DNA from: Bacteroidales bacterium
GTDB taxonomy: Bacteria; Bacteroidota; Bacteroidia; Bacteroidales; Muribaculaceae
Direction: 5' to 3'
Assembly: GCA_004557385.1 (NCBI GenBank)
Contig: SFEA01000004.1
Coordinates: 1-64,000 of the forward strand
DNA: 64,000 bases
A program made the translations under genes and the position numbers. The notes beneath the pieces are model-generated. The model was not told where the DNA came from and searched no databases. It saw only the letters and a list, made by a program, of their open reading frames with translations. Positions within the stretch are counted from its first letter, which is position 1. Every line of letters starts with the position of its first letter. Below are positions 8,419 through 17,731 of this stretch, in pieces.

Positions 8419-10596
8419 TCAATTCATTGGCACAAGGCTGATGGCGAAACCGCTGCCCGATGCCGATGCCAAGGTGAGCTTGCTCTTGCTTGTAACCACC
8501 TTCTTTTCAATCTTGTAGGCTTTAGGATTTTTGTCCCAGCTTGCATCCTTGCCGTCGTGATAGATGGTTGCCTCATATTTCACGCCCGGAGTGAGGAAGT
8601 CGAACGCCAACTTGCTCACATGGCCGTTTTCGTCAACCGTGCTGCCCACAAACCAACGCTCCGAGTTCTTGTCCTTGCGGGCTATAGTAAGATAGTCGCC
8701 CGGAACAGCCTCAAGGTAAACAGTCTTCTGCCAATCGGCTGGCACATCCTTGATGAACTGGAATGCATCCATGTGTGCCTCGTAGTGCTCTGGCAGGTCG
8801 GCTGCCATCTGAAGTGGGCTATACATTGTTACATATAAAGCCAACTGACGAACCAGAGTTGAGCGCACGCGCGAGGTGTTGTTTGGGTTCACCTTCGAGC
8901 AATCGGTTTCGAAGATGCCCGGAGTGTAGTCCATCGGACCGCCAATCAGGCGAGTGAACGGCAAAATGGTGGTATGCTCTACAGGGTTGCCGCCAAACGA
9001 CTCGTATTCGGTGCCACGGGCACTTTCGTTGCCAATCCAGTTAGGATAGGTGCGGCAGATGCCGGTAGGACGGGTTGCCTCGTGGGCATTAACCATAATT
9101 TTATATTCTGCAGCCTTGGTGATGCAATACAAATAGTGATTGTTCATCGATTGGCTGTAATGATGGTCGCCACGCGGAATGATGTCGCCAACATAACCGC
9201 TCTTCACGGCATGGTAGCCATTGTCAACCATAAACTGATATGCTTTGTCGAGGTGACGCTCGTAGTTGGTTACCGACGACGATGTTTCGTGGTGCATAAT
9301 CATTTCCACGCCTTTGCTCTTGGCATACGCAGCAATTTCCTTAACATTAAAGTCGGGATATGGAGTGACGAAGTCGAACACATAGTCCTTCTGATGACCA
9401 AACCAGTCTTCCCAACCTTCGTTCCAGCCTTCAACAAGCACTGCGTCGAAGCCATGCTCGGCAGCAAAATCGATGTAGCGCTTCACGTTAGCGGTGTTGG
9501 CAGCGTGCTTGCCGTTTGGCTTGGCATTCTTGTAGTCGGTAATGCCCAATTTCACCGAAGCAAACTCGTCGGTGTAAGCCCATGAACTGCGCCCGATAAT
9601 CATATCCCACCATACACCCACATATTTAGTAGGCTTAATCCACGATGTGTCGGCAAGTTTGCAAGGCTCGTTGAGGTTGAGAGTGATGCGCGAAGCCAAG
9701 ATGTCGGCACCGTTCTCGCCCACTATCACTGTGCGCCAAGGCGACACGCAAGGTGTCTGCATAAAGCCCTTGTCGCCACAAGCGTCTGGTGTGAGCCACG
9801 ACTCGAATGTCTTGTTGGCAGCATTATAGTCGAGGTGCATAGTAGCATAGTCGATGCAAGCAGCCTCGTGCAGGTTGATATACAAACCATCGTCGGTGCG
9901 CATCAGCAACGCAGTTTGCACACACGAGCCCGATGCCGGTGTTTGCGACGAGTTCGGAGCAATTGCCTCCGGCATGCGCTTGCTTATCTCCGAGAGGCGT
10001 GTGGTTTGATATATGTATTCCTGTGTGTCGTAGTCGCCGGCAATCCACCACGCAAGATGGTCGCCTGTCATGGCAAACTGCGATTTCTCTTCGGCAATCA
10101 CAAAATACACCAATCCTGGCTGTGTAGGAAATTCATATCGGAAGCCGATGCCGTCGTCATAAACGCGGAAACGGACAATCATTTCACGACCCGTTGCCTT
10201 TTGGCGCAATGTCACCGCCATCTCATTATAATGATTGCGTATCTGGCTTTCTTCGCCCCACACCGGTGCCCAAGTTTCGTCGAACGTGTTGTTTGCCACA
10301 TTCTTTATCTCAAAACCCGAATAGAGGTTTGCCTTTTGATTGATTTTTTCCTCTTCGCTTGCAGTGAAGTTCGAAAACTCGAAATCGGTTGCCTGACCTG
10401 GCTTATCCTTTTTCAGCTGAAGACCCAAGTGACTTGGTGCCACTACAGCTTTGCCACCGAAACTCATGGCATATGTCGGGCGGCCGTCGTTGTCAACCGA
10501 GAAATCCACTTTTACCTTGCCGCCTGGCGACGTAACGCTTTGCGCACTCATCGCAGCTGCAAAAAGTAATCCAATTACAGAACTTACAAATCTCAT
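8419..10596 (-). CDS. susB: GH97 alpha-glucosidase (SusB-like), periplasmic
   Basis: 725 residues with a signal peptide ending MSAQS (about residue 19). It would release glucose from maltooligosaccharides in the periplasm. Glutamates E437 (in HHETS), E506 (in NAHEATRPTG) and E530 (in GTEYES) have exactly the spacing of E439, E508 and E532 of B. thetaiotaomicron SusB as I recall it, numbers shifted by two. Glutamates at the two base positions mark the inverting, calcium-dependent alpha-glucosidase branch rather than the retaining alpha-galactosidase branch, which uses an aspartate. It is first gene of the susBCDEF-amylase run. A TAnnTTTG box lies 65 nt upstream and a 539-nt gap separates it from susA. 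Confidence 0.94.
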   Translation of the reverse strand: MRFVSSVIGLLFAAAMSAQSVTSPGGKVKVDFSVDNDGRPTYAMSFGGKAVVAPSHLGLQLKKDKPGQATDFEFSNFTASEEEKINQKANLYSGFEIKNVANNTFDETWAPVWGEESQIRNHYNEMAVTLRQKATGREMIVRFRVYDDGIGFRYEFPTQPGLVYFVIAEEKSQFAMTGDHLAWWIAGDYDTQEYIYQTTRLSEISKRMPEAIAPNSSQTPASGSCVQTALLMRTDDGLYINLHEAACIDYATMHLDYNAANKTFESWLTPDACGDKGFMQTPCVSPWRTVIVGENGADILASRITLNLNEPCKLADTSWIKPTKYVGVWWDMIIGRSSWAYTDEFASVKLGITDYKNAKPNGKHAANTANVKRYIDFAAEHGFDAVLVEGWNEGWEDWFGHQKDYVFDFVTPYPDFNVKEIAAYAKSKGVEMIMHHETSSSVTNYERHLDKAYQFMVDNGYHAVKSGYVGDIIPRGDHHYSQSMNNHYLYCITKAAEYKIMVNAHEATRPTGICRTYPNWIGNESARGTEYESFGGNPVEHTTILPFTRLIGGPMDYTPGIFETDCSKVNPNNTSRVRSTLVRQLALYVTMYSPLQMAADLPEHYEAHMDAFQFIKDVPADWQKTVYLEAVPGDYLTIARKDKNSERWFVGSTVDENGHVSKLAFDFLTPGVKYEATIYHDGKDASWDKNPKAYKIEKKVVTSKSKLTLASASGSGFAISLVPMN

Positions 10597-11135
10597 AGTT
10601 TAAATAAACAGAATGTTTAGTTTTATTGTTTAGTTATGTTGTTTCACAATATTTCAATCACAAATTTACACCTTGATTTTCATTAAAAATAACACCCTAA
10701 AAAAAATATAAACAAATATAACACATATTAAATACTCACAGGTCTATTAATCAGCATATTAGCATCCATCACAACAACATAAAAATATAAATTTATAATA
10801 AAAATAACGCAATATTTCAGCCTTTTTTACGTCATTTCAGAGCCCTTTCGTAAGGCCTTCCGGAGGCAAGAAAATGCGCCATAAGCCCGCCTTTTATAGC
10901 GAGAAAAAGCACAACTTCACAGTCGCGCTTTCCCCCTAAAAGACATTTCTTTTAATAACCAAAACTAATACTATATCTTTCAACCATTTACAACCATAAA
11001 AATTCTATTTACTAACCATTAATACCTAACCTAACTACAATCTCCTTTACCTTAACAATAAAAATTATACCTAAAATCAAATCATTGAATAAAAAAACTA
11101 ACCAAAAATTGCTATAACTTAAAAATCCTTTCTTA
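10597..11135. other. 539-nt AT-rich intergenic region between susA and susB
   Basis: No credible ORF on either strand. It is very AT-rich except for a GC-richer island at about 10840-10945, which contains a short GCCT/AGGC inverted repeat near 10855-10870. It must hold the 3' end of the susA transcript and the promoter of susB. A small RNA in the island is possible but nothing proves it. Confidence 0.6.
10661..10668 (-). promoter_or_regulatory. Putative -7 box for the susB operon
   Basis: TAAATTTG on the minus strand fits the Bacteroidota consensus TAnnTTTG and lies 65 nt before the susB ATG. No convincing TTTG -33 box was found at the usual 19-21 nt, which would fit an activator-dependent promoter (SusR). 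Confidence 0.4.
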
Positions 11136-13007
11136 TCATTTACTAAAGTCAAACACTTTCACTTCGTGAGGAGCAAGCGTAATGCTGCTCTCGATGGCAA
11201 CATTCTTGCCCGAAATAACCTCGTAAGCCGAAGCCTTAGGAAGCACTTCGCCATATCGATTAGTGAAATCGGCAACAGTCACTTCGCTGTCGTTTCCGTT
11301 AATCACCACTGTAGCCACCTCACCATTCAGCACACGGGCCATTACATACACGCCGTTGTTGACATGGAATTGGCGAGTGTCGCCATAACATACTGCCTTG
11401 CAGCCTTTTCGCCACTGCAGCAGGGTGCGGGTGAAATTGAAATACTCGTTCTGCAATGCAGTGCGGCCTTCGGCAGTGAATGCGTTCTGCTCATCGCCGG
11501 GCTGACATCCGGGGAAGTCGCGACGCACGGCCCAGTCGCCATTTGAGGTGTTTCCCACCATGCCAATTTCGTCGCCATAATACATTTGCGGGATGCCTCG
11601 CAATGTGGCAAGCAACGTGAACGCCTGCTTATATCGGTAAGTCTTGGCTTGCAATTCCTCGGTTCGCGTGAAGCGGCTGGTGTCGTGATTGCCAAGCATT
11701 ATCATCACATTCAACGGATTGGCAAACACCATATCCTGAGTGAGATGCTCATAGATGCGAGCCAAACCCTTATCCCAATCATTTGTAGGCTCATCGGCAA
11801 AATAGTTCAAATCATACATCAGCGGGAAATCCATCACCGATGGCAAATGGGAATTGCGTGGCGAGAACTTGCAATCTTTTTGCCAATAGGCACAACCCAC
11901 AATGTTGTTAATCCATGTTTCGCCCACAATGTTAAAGCCCGGATACTCAGCCTCGATGGCTTTGCACCAACGCACCATCTGGTCGTAATCGTTATATGGA
12001 TAGGTGTCCTGGCGGATGCCATCGATGTGCATCCATTCAATCCACCAAATGCTTGCCTGAATCAGATAATCCATCACCAAGCGATTTTGATGATTGAAGT
12101 CGGGCATGGTCTGCACAAACCATCCGTCGGCAGTGTTTTCGTAGCCACTCTTAGTGGAATACGGGTCGTTGATGGCAGTTGTGCGATACGACGTAGGCAC
12201 AAACTTGCTGTTATAGTGAAACCAATCGTCGCTCGGACGGTCGGCAAACAAGAAGTTCTCGCTGCCGCAATGGTTAAACACAATGTCAAGTATGTATTTA
12301 AAGCCTTTGGCGTGTGCTGCCTCAATGAAACGCTTGGTTTCGTCCATCGTGCCGTAGCGCGCATCGGTTTTATAGAAATTGGTGATGGCATAGCCATGAA
12401 ACGACTCCTTTGGCATATTGTTTTCCAATATCGGAGTGGTCCAAATAGCTGTCACACCAAGGTCGCTCAAATAGTCGAGACGCTGTTCCAAACCTGCCAA
12501 GTCGCCACCGTGACGTGTTTTCTGTCCCTTTGGGTCGCAGCCCTGCTCCTTCATGCCGGCTACGCAATCGTTTTTCGGGTCGCCGTTGGCAAAACGGTCG
12601 GGCATCAACAAATACACCACATCGCTCGAATCGAACGAGCGGAAACGGCGGCCATCGCGCTGCTTCAATTCATAAGGCACTTTCTTAACAACCTTTTTGC
12701 CATTCTTAAGCAAAACATTGAATGTGTGTGGCTTGGCATTCTTGAGCGAAAGATACAAGATAACATAGTTCTTGTTGTCGGGCTTAACAATTTCCTTCAA
12801 TTCTACGTCTTGCGCATTCTCAAGCTCAACGTCGTAGGCGCCCAAGTTTGTACCATATATAAGGATTTGCAAATCGGTGTTATTCATTCCTGTCCACCAA
12901 AACTCGGGATGGACGTGCTTAACCTCAACACTCGCCTTTTTTGCAGCGAATGTCGATTGGTTGAGTGTCATCAATAAAACAGCTATTGCAAATATCAGTC
13001 TTCTCAT
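11136..13007 (-). CDS. susA: GH13 neopullulanase/cyclomaltodextrinase (SusA-like)
   Basis: 623 residues, signal peptide about 1-22 (STFAA). An N-terminal beta domain of the cyclomaltodextrinase type (about 25-115) is followed by a GH13 barrel. Motifs: DIVFNH (241-246), GIRQDTYPY (330-338, nucleophile D334), VGETWIN (361-367, acid/base E363) and GNHDTSR (439-445). A C-terminal beta domain closes the protein. It would cut maltodextrins, cyclodextrins or pullulan fragments in the periplasm before GH97 acts. It is divergent from the susR-like regulator with 282 nt between them, and separated from susB, so it has its own transcript, as susA does in B. thetaiotaomicron. Confidence 0.92.
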   Translation of the reverse strand: MRRLIFAIAVLLMTLNQSTFAAKKASVEVKHVHPEFWWTGMNNTDLQILIYGTNLGAYDVELENAQDVELKEIVKPDNKNYVILYLSLKNAKPHTFNVLLKNGKKVVKKVPYELKQRDGRRFRSFDSSDVVYLLMPDRFANGDPKNDCVAGMKEQGCDPKGQKTRHGGDLAGLEQRLDYLSDLGVTAIWTTPILENNMPKESFHGYAITNFYKTDARYGTMDETKRFIEAAHAKGFKYILDIVFNHCGSENFLFADRPSDDWFHYNSKFVPTSYRTTAINDPYSTKSGYENTADGWFVQTMPDFNHQNRLVMDYLIQASIWWIEWMHIDGIRQDTYPYNDYDQMVRWCKAIEAEYPGFNIVGETWINNIVGCAYWQKDCKFSPRNSHLPSVMDFPLMYDLNYFADEPTNDWDKGLARIYEHLTQDMVFANPLNVMIMLGNHDTSRFTRTEELQAKTYRYKQAFTLLATLRGIPQMYYGDEIGMVGNTSNGDWAVRRDFPGCQPGDEQNAFTAEGRTALQNEYFNFTRTLLQWRKGCKAVCYGDTRQFHVNNGVYVMARVLNGEVATVVINGNDSEVTVADFTNRYGEVLPKASAYEVISGKNVAIESSITLAPHEVKVFDFSK

Positions 13008-13064
13008 ATCTCTTAATATTTATTCTTGAATAACCGGGTTCGTTTATGTATAGATTTTGCAGTA

Positions 13065-13072
13065 CAAAAGTA
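13065..13072 (-). promoter_or_regulatory. Putative -7 box for susA
   Basis: TACTTTTG on the minus strand, consensus TAnnTTTG, 57 nt before the susA ATG. No matching -33 TTTG at standard spacing, again compatible with activation by the SusR-type regulator encoded next door. Confidence 0.4.
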
Positions 13073-13210
13073 TAATATAAACAAAGTAAAAAAAACGCAG
13101 TAAAGGAAAAATACAAACCAATATAAGACGTTACATATTCATTATCAAATATTTACGTATCACCAACTCGCACGAAAATATAAATTGACGTGAAAAACAC
13201 ACCTCAAAAA

Positions 13211-13242
13211 TTTGGCATAAAAACAGATTATTTATATCTTTG
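13211..13242 (+). promoter_or_regulatory. Promoter of the susR-like gene
   Basis: TTTG (13211-13214), 20 nt, TATCTTTG (13235-13242): a full match to the Bacteroidota vegetative promoter. The ATG follows about 47 nt downstream. This suggests constitutive expression of the regulator. Confidence 0.7.
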
Positions 13243-13289
13243 AAAACCTAAACCTATAGAAACTTAACAGATTATTTAAAAGACCTACC

Positions 13290-14912
13290 ATGTATACCAA
13301 AATTTTAATACTAACATTTTTTGTTTGCATTGGCATATCACCTATTCATAGCAAAACCATCACAAAAGGCGATATTAATGACCTTCTCACACAAATCGAC
13401 CAAATAATCGACGAAGGAGAAAAATATCAACATCTGCGCATACATGCTGCCGACAGCCTCTATCGTGTGGCTCGGCACAGCAAAGGTTATGACAAAATCA
13501 ACGCATACAAGCAAATCTACGACCTCTATTCGCATTTTCAGTCAGATTCAGCCTTGCATGCCATCAAGCTAATCGAGCAAACCGACGAAGCCAAGAACGA
13601 CAAAGACATTCGCGACTATACAAAAATTGCTCGCGGCGAAATAATGGGGCTGATGGGGCTATATGTTGAAGCCTGCGACAACCTCTTCAGTGTAGACGCC
13701 TCGTCACTGTCAAAAGAAAACCGTTTGTTCCTGTTTCAAACATTTCGCTCGGTATACGGCTGGATTGCCGACTATGCCAGCACAAACAATGGCACTGCCG
13801 AAAAATATGTGCAGATGACCAACGCCTATCGTGATTCTATTCTCTCGGCTGAAACCTACAAGGTGTCGTACGACATTGCCCTTGCCGACAAATATATTGT
13901 TAACAACGACGCCAACGAGGCACTGAAAATTCTGCTTGACGACCTCGAAAGCGCTCACGACGAGGAATTGGTTTTCCTCTATTTCAACCTCGCCGAAGCA
14001 TATCGCGAACTGGGCGACGAAAACGAGCAAATCTATTATCTTGCCAAAGCATCTATCTGCGACCTTAAAGCCGGCGTAACCGAATATCTGGCGCTGCCTA
14101 TGCTTGCCCACATCATTTGCAAACACGGCGACGCCGAACGCGCCTACAAATACATTATCCGCTCGATGGACGACGCCAATTTTTGCCGTGCACGACTGCG
14201 AACCATGGAGGTGTCGAACATATTCCCTATCATCGACAAAGCATACAAGCAATTCGAAAAAGACCACCGCAACAAAATGAGTTTATTCGCCATTATACTC
14301 ACAGTGCTGGTGGTGCTCCTTTTATGTGTCATCACATTTGTACTCAAACAAAACAAGAAACTCTCAATCACCCGTTCGAAACTTGCCGAAGCTAACGATA
14401 ACTTGCAATCGGTGAACAACGAGTTGCAGAATGCCAACACCCACCTCATGAAAGCCGACCGTGTGAAAGAAGAATACATAGCACTTTTCCTTGAGCGTTG
14501 CCGCAGCTATCTCGATGCTCTCGAAAACTATCGACACAGCCTGCTCAAACTTGCCAAGAACAACCAACACGACGCCATGATGCGCCAACTGAAGGACCAC
14601 AATCAGATTGGCGAAGAACAGCAGCGTTTCTATCGCGACTTCGACAAGGCTTTCCTCGACATTCACCCCGATTTTGTAACCAACTTCAACAATCTGCTCA
14701 AAGAAGAGGAACGCGTGGTGCCTAAAAGCGAAAACTCGCTCACAACCGAAATGCGCATTTTTGCCCTTATAAGACTCGGAATTAACGACAGCAACAACAT
14801 TGCGCACTTCCTAAACTACTCATTAGCAACAATCTACAATTATCGCAGCCGCATCACCAACAAATCGACATTCTCCAAAGAGGAGTTCAACGAGCGTCTG
14901 ATGAAGTGCTAA
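13290..14912 (+). CDS. susR: SusR-like inner-membrane starch regulator (DUF6377 type)
   Basis: 540 residues. A signal-like N-terminus (1-21) is followed by a periplasmic helical-repeat sensor region (about 25-325), one membrane segment (about 331-352), a coiled coil (about 355-420, rich in N, K and E) and a C-terminal winged or LuxR-like helix-turn-helix (about 490-540; the string ALIRLGINDSNNIAHFL precedes SLATIYNYRSRI). This layout and length match SusR, which senses maltose or larger maltooligosaccharides in the periplasm and activates sus genes directly from the membrane. It lies divergent from susA and upstream of a sugar transporter. The family match is from memory. The ligand is inferred from context. 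Confidence 0.85.
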   Translation: MYTKILILTFFVCIGISPIHSKTITKGDINDLLTQIDQIIDEGEKYQHLRIHAADSLYRVARHSKGYDKINAYKQIYDLYSHFQSDSALHAIKLIEQTDEAKNDKDIRDYTKIARGEIMGLMGLYVEACDNLFSVDASSLSKENRLFLFQTFRSVYGWIADYASTNNGTAEKYVQMTNAYRDSILSAETYKVSYDIALADKYIVNNDANEALKILLDDLESAHDEELVFLYFNLAEAYRELGDENEQIYYLAKASICDLKAGVTEYLALPMLAHIICKHGDAERAYKYIIRSMDDANFCRARLRTMEVSNIFPIIDKAYKQFEKDHRNKMSLFAIILTVLVVLLLCVITFVLKQNKKLSITRSKLAEANDNLQSVNNELQNANTHLMKADRVKEEYIALFLERCRSYLDALENYRHSLLKLAKNNQHDAMMRQLKDHNQIGEEQQRFYRDFDKAFLDIHPDFVTNFNNLLKEEERVVPKSENSLTTEMRIFALIRLGINDSNNIAHFLNYSLATIYNYRSRITNKSTFSKEEFNERLMKC

Positions 14913-14921
14913 AATCGTATA

Positions 14922-14949
14922 AAAAGCATTGGTATTTTGCCAATGTTTT
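14922..14949 (+). terminator. Terminator after susR-like gene
   Basis: Stem CATTGG/CCAATG (14927-14932 with 14940-14945) extended by A-T pairs and followed by TTTTG, 10 nt after the susR stop. Confidence 0.6.
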
Positions 14950-14994
14950 GAAAAATTTTTCTTTTCTTTGCACCTGATTAAATTTTGAGGCACC

Positions 14995-15038
14995 GGTGCA
15001 AAGCCTTTGCTTGCGACGTTTCACGCAAGGCATGCACC
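14995..15038 (+). promoter_or_regulatory. Structured 5' leader before the sugar transporter
   Basis: Nested inverted repeats GGTGCA/TGCACC (14995-15000 with 15033-15038) and CTTGCG/CGCAAG (15010-15015 with 15024-15029) lie 66 nt before the ATG at 15104. It would fold as an interrupted hairpin in the 5' UTR. No known riboswitch class was recognised. Confidence 0.45.
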
Positions 15039-15103
15039 CGCAATTAACCTTTGCAGCAAATCAGCTTTGTAGACAAAAACCTAAACACCTATTTGATAAG
15101 ATA

Positions 15104-16429
15104 ATGAAACAAATTCCAAACAAATCGTTTTGGAGCCTGTGGAACATTAGTTTCGGCTTCTTCGGCGTACAAATTGCCTACGCCCTTCAAAGCGCCAACA
15201 TCAGCAGCATCTTCACCGCTCTTGGCGCCGACCCCCATTCTCTAAGCTTCTTTTGGATTCTGCCTCCCCTCATGGGCATGATAGTGCAACCAATCATCGG
15301 CACCTTGTCCGACAAGACTTGGACCCGCTATGGCCGCCGAATCCCCTATCTGTTTGTGGGCGCCGTGCTTGCCGTGGCGGTGATGTGTCTGCTGCCTAAT
15401 GCCGGAAGTCTGGGATTGACCACTCAAGTGATTCTTTGGGGACTATCGGGAACCATGATTTTCGGGCTGTTCTCGCTCATGTTCCTCGACACCAGCATCA
15501 ACATTGCCATGCAACCATTCAAGATGATGGTGGGCGACATGGTCAACGAGGAGCAAAAAGCCAAAGCCTACAGCATCCAGTCGTTCCTTTGCAACGCCGG
15601 CTCGTTGGTGGGTTTCCTGTTCCCTTACGTGCTCACCTACCTCGGTGTGAAAAACACTGCCCCGGCTGGCATGGTGTCCGACTCGGTCATCTTCAGCTTC
15701 TATGCCGGCTCGGCAATTCTGATTTTGTGCGTAATCTACACCACCGCCAAGGTGAAAGAATATCCTCCCGAAGAATACGCCGAATATCATGGCATCGAAA
15801 AGGCTGAAGCAGAAACCCCAAAAAGCGAAAGCTTCATCAGGCTGCTTGCCAAAGCGCCTTCGGCATTTTGGACTGTAGGTCTGGTGCAATTCTTCTGCTG
15901 GGCTGCATTCCTCTATATGTGGACCTACACCCATGGTGCCATCACCGAAAACGTCAACTGGACCATCACCGGCGAAGACACCGCAAGCGACATCGCCAAG
16001 AACTGGGTGGGCGTGCTCTTTGCCGTTCAGGCTGTGGGCTCGGTGATTTGGGCAATGGTGATTCCGCGCTTCAAATCGCTCAAGGCATCTTACATCATCA
16101 GCCTTCTGCTTGGCGCTGCGGGATTCATCAGCACATTGTTCATTCACGACCAATACGTGCTGTTCATTCCGTTCCTGCTCGTTGGCTGCGCTTGGGCTGC
16201 AATGCTGGCATTGCCATTCACGCTGCTCACCAATGCGCTCACCGGCGGCAACATGGGTGCTTACCTCGGTCTGTTCAACTGCACCATCTGCCTTCCGCAA
16301 ATTGCCGCTGCACTTTGCGGCGGAATCATTCTGCACTTAGTGGGCAGTTCTCAAGCAATGATGCTTGTTGTGGCTGGCGTGCTGCTGATTGCAGGCTCGG
16401 TGTGCGTGTTGCTTGTTAAGACAAAGTGA
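15104..16429 (+). CDS. Inner-membrane maltose/oligosaccharide transporter (major facilitator, GPH-like)
   Basis: 441 residues with about 12 membrane segments. It starts MKQIPNKSFWSLWNISFGFFGVQ, carries the major-facilitator loop motif GTLSDKTWTRYGRRIPY after the second or third segment, and ends with a hydrophobic LLVKTK terminus. It resembles sugar:cation symporters annotated as maltose or sucrose transporters in Bacteroidota. The open frame extends to 14996, but the ATG at 15104 begins the conserved N-terminus, and the upstream part overlaps a leader hairpin. Placed behind the SusR-like regulator, it is the likely route for glucose, maltose or maltodextrins from periplasm to cytosol. The exact substrate is inferred from context. 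Confidence 0.85.
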   Translation: MKQIPNKSFWSLWNISFGFFGVQIAYALQSANISSIFTALGADPHSLSFFWILPPLMGMIVQPIIGTLSDKTWTRYGRRIPYLFVGAVLAVAVMCLLPNAGSLGLTTQVILWGLSGTMIFGLFSLMFLDTSINIAMQPFKMMVGDMVNEEQKAKAYSIQSFLCNAGSLVGFLFPYVLTYLGVKNTAPAGMVSDSVIFSFYAGSAILILCVIYTTAKVKEYPPEEYAEYHGIEKAEAETPKSESFIRLLAKAPSAFWTVGLVQFFCWAAFLYMWTYTHGAITENVNWTITGEDTASDIAKNWVGVLFAVQAVGSVIWAMVIPRFKSLKASYIISLLLGAAGFISTLFIHDQYVLFIPFLLVGCAWAAMLALPFTLLTNALTGGNMGAYLGLFNCTICLPQIAAALCGGIILHLVGSSQAMMLVVAGVLLIAGSVCVLLVKTK

Positions 16430-16459
16430 TATTTTTATAAACTTACAATTTTTTTGGTG

Positions 16460-16506
16460 GTTGAACAGCGCAATCTGCTTGGGTTGGCTGTTCAACTATT
16501 TTTTTG
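16460..16506 (+). terminator. Rho-independent terminator after the sugar transporter
   Basis: Ten-bp perfect stem GTTGAACAGC/GCTGTTCAAC (16460-16469 with 16487-16496) followed by TATTTTTTTG. It ends only about 14 nt before the next ATG. Confidence 0.8.
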
Positions 16507-16514
16507 TACTTTTG
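16483..16514 (+). promoter_or_regulatory. Putative promoter overlapping the terminator, for the ATP-grasp-like gene
   Basis: GTTG (16483-16486), 20 nt, TACTTTTG (16507-16514). The expected start of transcription, about 7 nt further on, coincides with the ATG at 16520, so the message would be nearly leaderless. Confidence 0.45.
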
Positions 16515-16519
16515 CGTCG

Positions 16520-17731
16520 ATGAAAAAGCTGTATCTGTTCAACCCCGACAACGACCTCGCACTTGCAAGCGGTCTCGACTACTACACACCGCCGCCATTG
16601 GCTGCGCAGCTAAGTCGCGACCTGCAGATGCTGCCTGCATGGTGGGCTGACGACGGCTCGTTCATTCTCACTCGCGACCCTTTGCCCGACAGCCATTGGG
16701 CACGGCATCTCAGCAACGCGTTTGGCATTAACATCGATTTAATCGACCGAAATCACCTGCAAAACCATGTGCTGAGCTATCAACCTTGGGGATGGAACAT
16801 GTCGCTGCGCAACCACCTCCTTTCGTGCTGCGTGGGCAACGACCAGCTGCCCGACAAGGCACAAATTGCCAAATATCGCGAGCTTTCGCATCGGCGCACA
16901 ACCATAGCAATCCATTCGCGATTGACGGAAATCATCGGTTATTCCGCTTGCCCATCGCCGGTGGAGCTGTTCACAATCAGCCAAGTGGAACAATTTGCAG
17001 CCAAGCATCCTCGGTGTTTCCTCAAGGCTCCTTGGTCGAGTAGCGGAAAAGGCATCTTCCGCCCAACCGGCACCCCAGACGACAACCGCACATTCCACCA
17101 ATGGGCTTCGGGAATATTGCAGCGCCAAGGCTCAATCATTGCCGAGGTGCCCCTCAACAAACAGCAGGACTTTGCCATGGAGTTCCGTTGCTGCAACGGC
17201 AAAGCATCGTTTGTTGGCTACAGCATCTACTACAACGACCCTCACAACTCGTTCGATTACGGACTGGTTGCCACCGAGCATACTTTACACACCATTTTGT
17301 GCAACCAGCTTGGCAACAACGCCGACCATCGCATCTGCCAAATAAAGCATGCTCTCGAAACTATTCTCACACATGACATTGCACCTCACTACGACGGCTT
17401 TGTTGGCATCGACATGCTCATTTTCGCCGATGAAACCGGTGAAAAACACATCAATGCGTGCGTCGAAATGAATTTGCGTTGCACCATGGGCGTGGCAACT
17501 TGCATTATTGGCAATCGTTTTATGAGTCCCGACAGCATAGGGCGCTTTCATGTTGAATATCACAAAGCACCGTTCAACGTAGCCCAATATATGGCAAAAA
17601 AACTCGATGAAAACCCTCCCGTAATCGAATTCATCGACGATTTTCCGAAAATAAAATCGGGCACCATAGTCATGGCACCCGTTTATCACGATTCGCGTTA
17701 TTGCGCCTACATCGAAGCCGAATCAAAATGA
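16520..17731 (+). CDS. Uncharacterised ATP-grasp-like protein
   Basis: 403 residues, cytosolic, with no signal peptide or membrane segment. I do not recognise a named family. Features of an ATP-grasp ligase are visible: a lysine plus flexible Gly/Ser loop (FLKAPWSSSGKGI, 167-179), a GFVGIDMLI strand (293-301) and a metal-binding CVEMNLRCTMG segment (314-324) like the E-x-N-x-R-x-T-x-G of these enzymes. The first 160 residues (starting MKKLYLFNPDNDLALASG) would form the N-terminal substrate domains. Start 16520 is used because the conserved-looking N-terminus begins there, although the frame opens at 16454. The 3' end overlaps the convergent maf gene by 9 nt. Substrate unknown. A carboxylate-amine ligase role is inference. 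Confidence 0.6.
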   Translation: MKKLYLFNPDNDLALASGLDYYTPPPLAAQLSRDLQMLPAWWADDGSFILTRDPLPDSHWARHLSNAFGINIDLIDRNHLQNHVLSYQPWGWNMSLRNHLLSCCVGNDQLPDKAQIAKYRELSHRRTTIAIHSRLTEIIGYSACPSPVELFTISQVEQFAAKHPRCFLKAPWSSSGKGIFRPTGTPDDNRTFHQWASGILQRQGSIIAEVPLNKQQDFAMEFRCCNGKASFVGYSIYYNDPHNSFDYGLVATEHTLHTILCNQLGNNADHRICQIKHALETILTHDIAPHYDGFVGIDMLIFADETGEKHINACVEMNLRCTMGVATCIIGNRFMSPDSIGRFHVEYHKAPFNVAQYMAKKLDENPPVIEFIDDFPKIKSGTIVMAPVYHDSRYCAYIEAESK

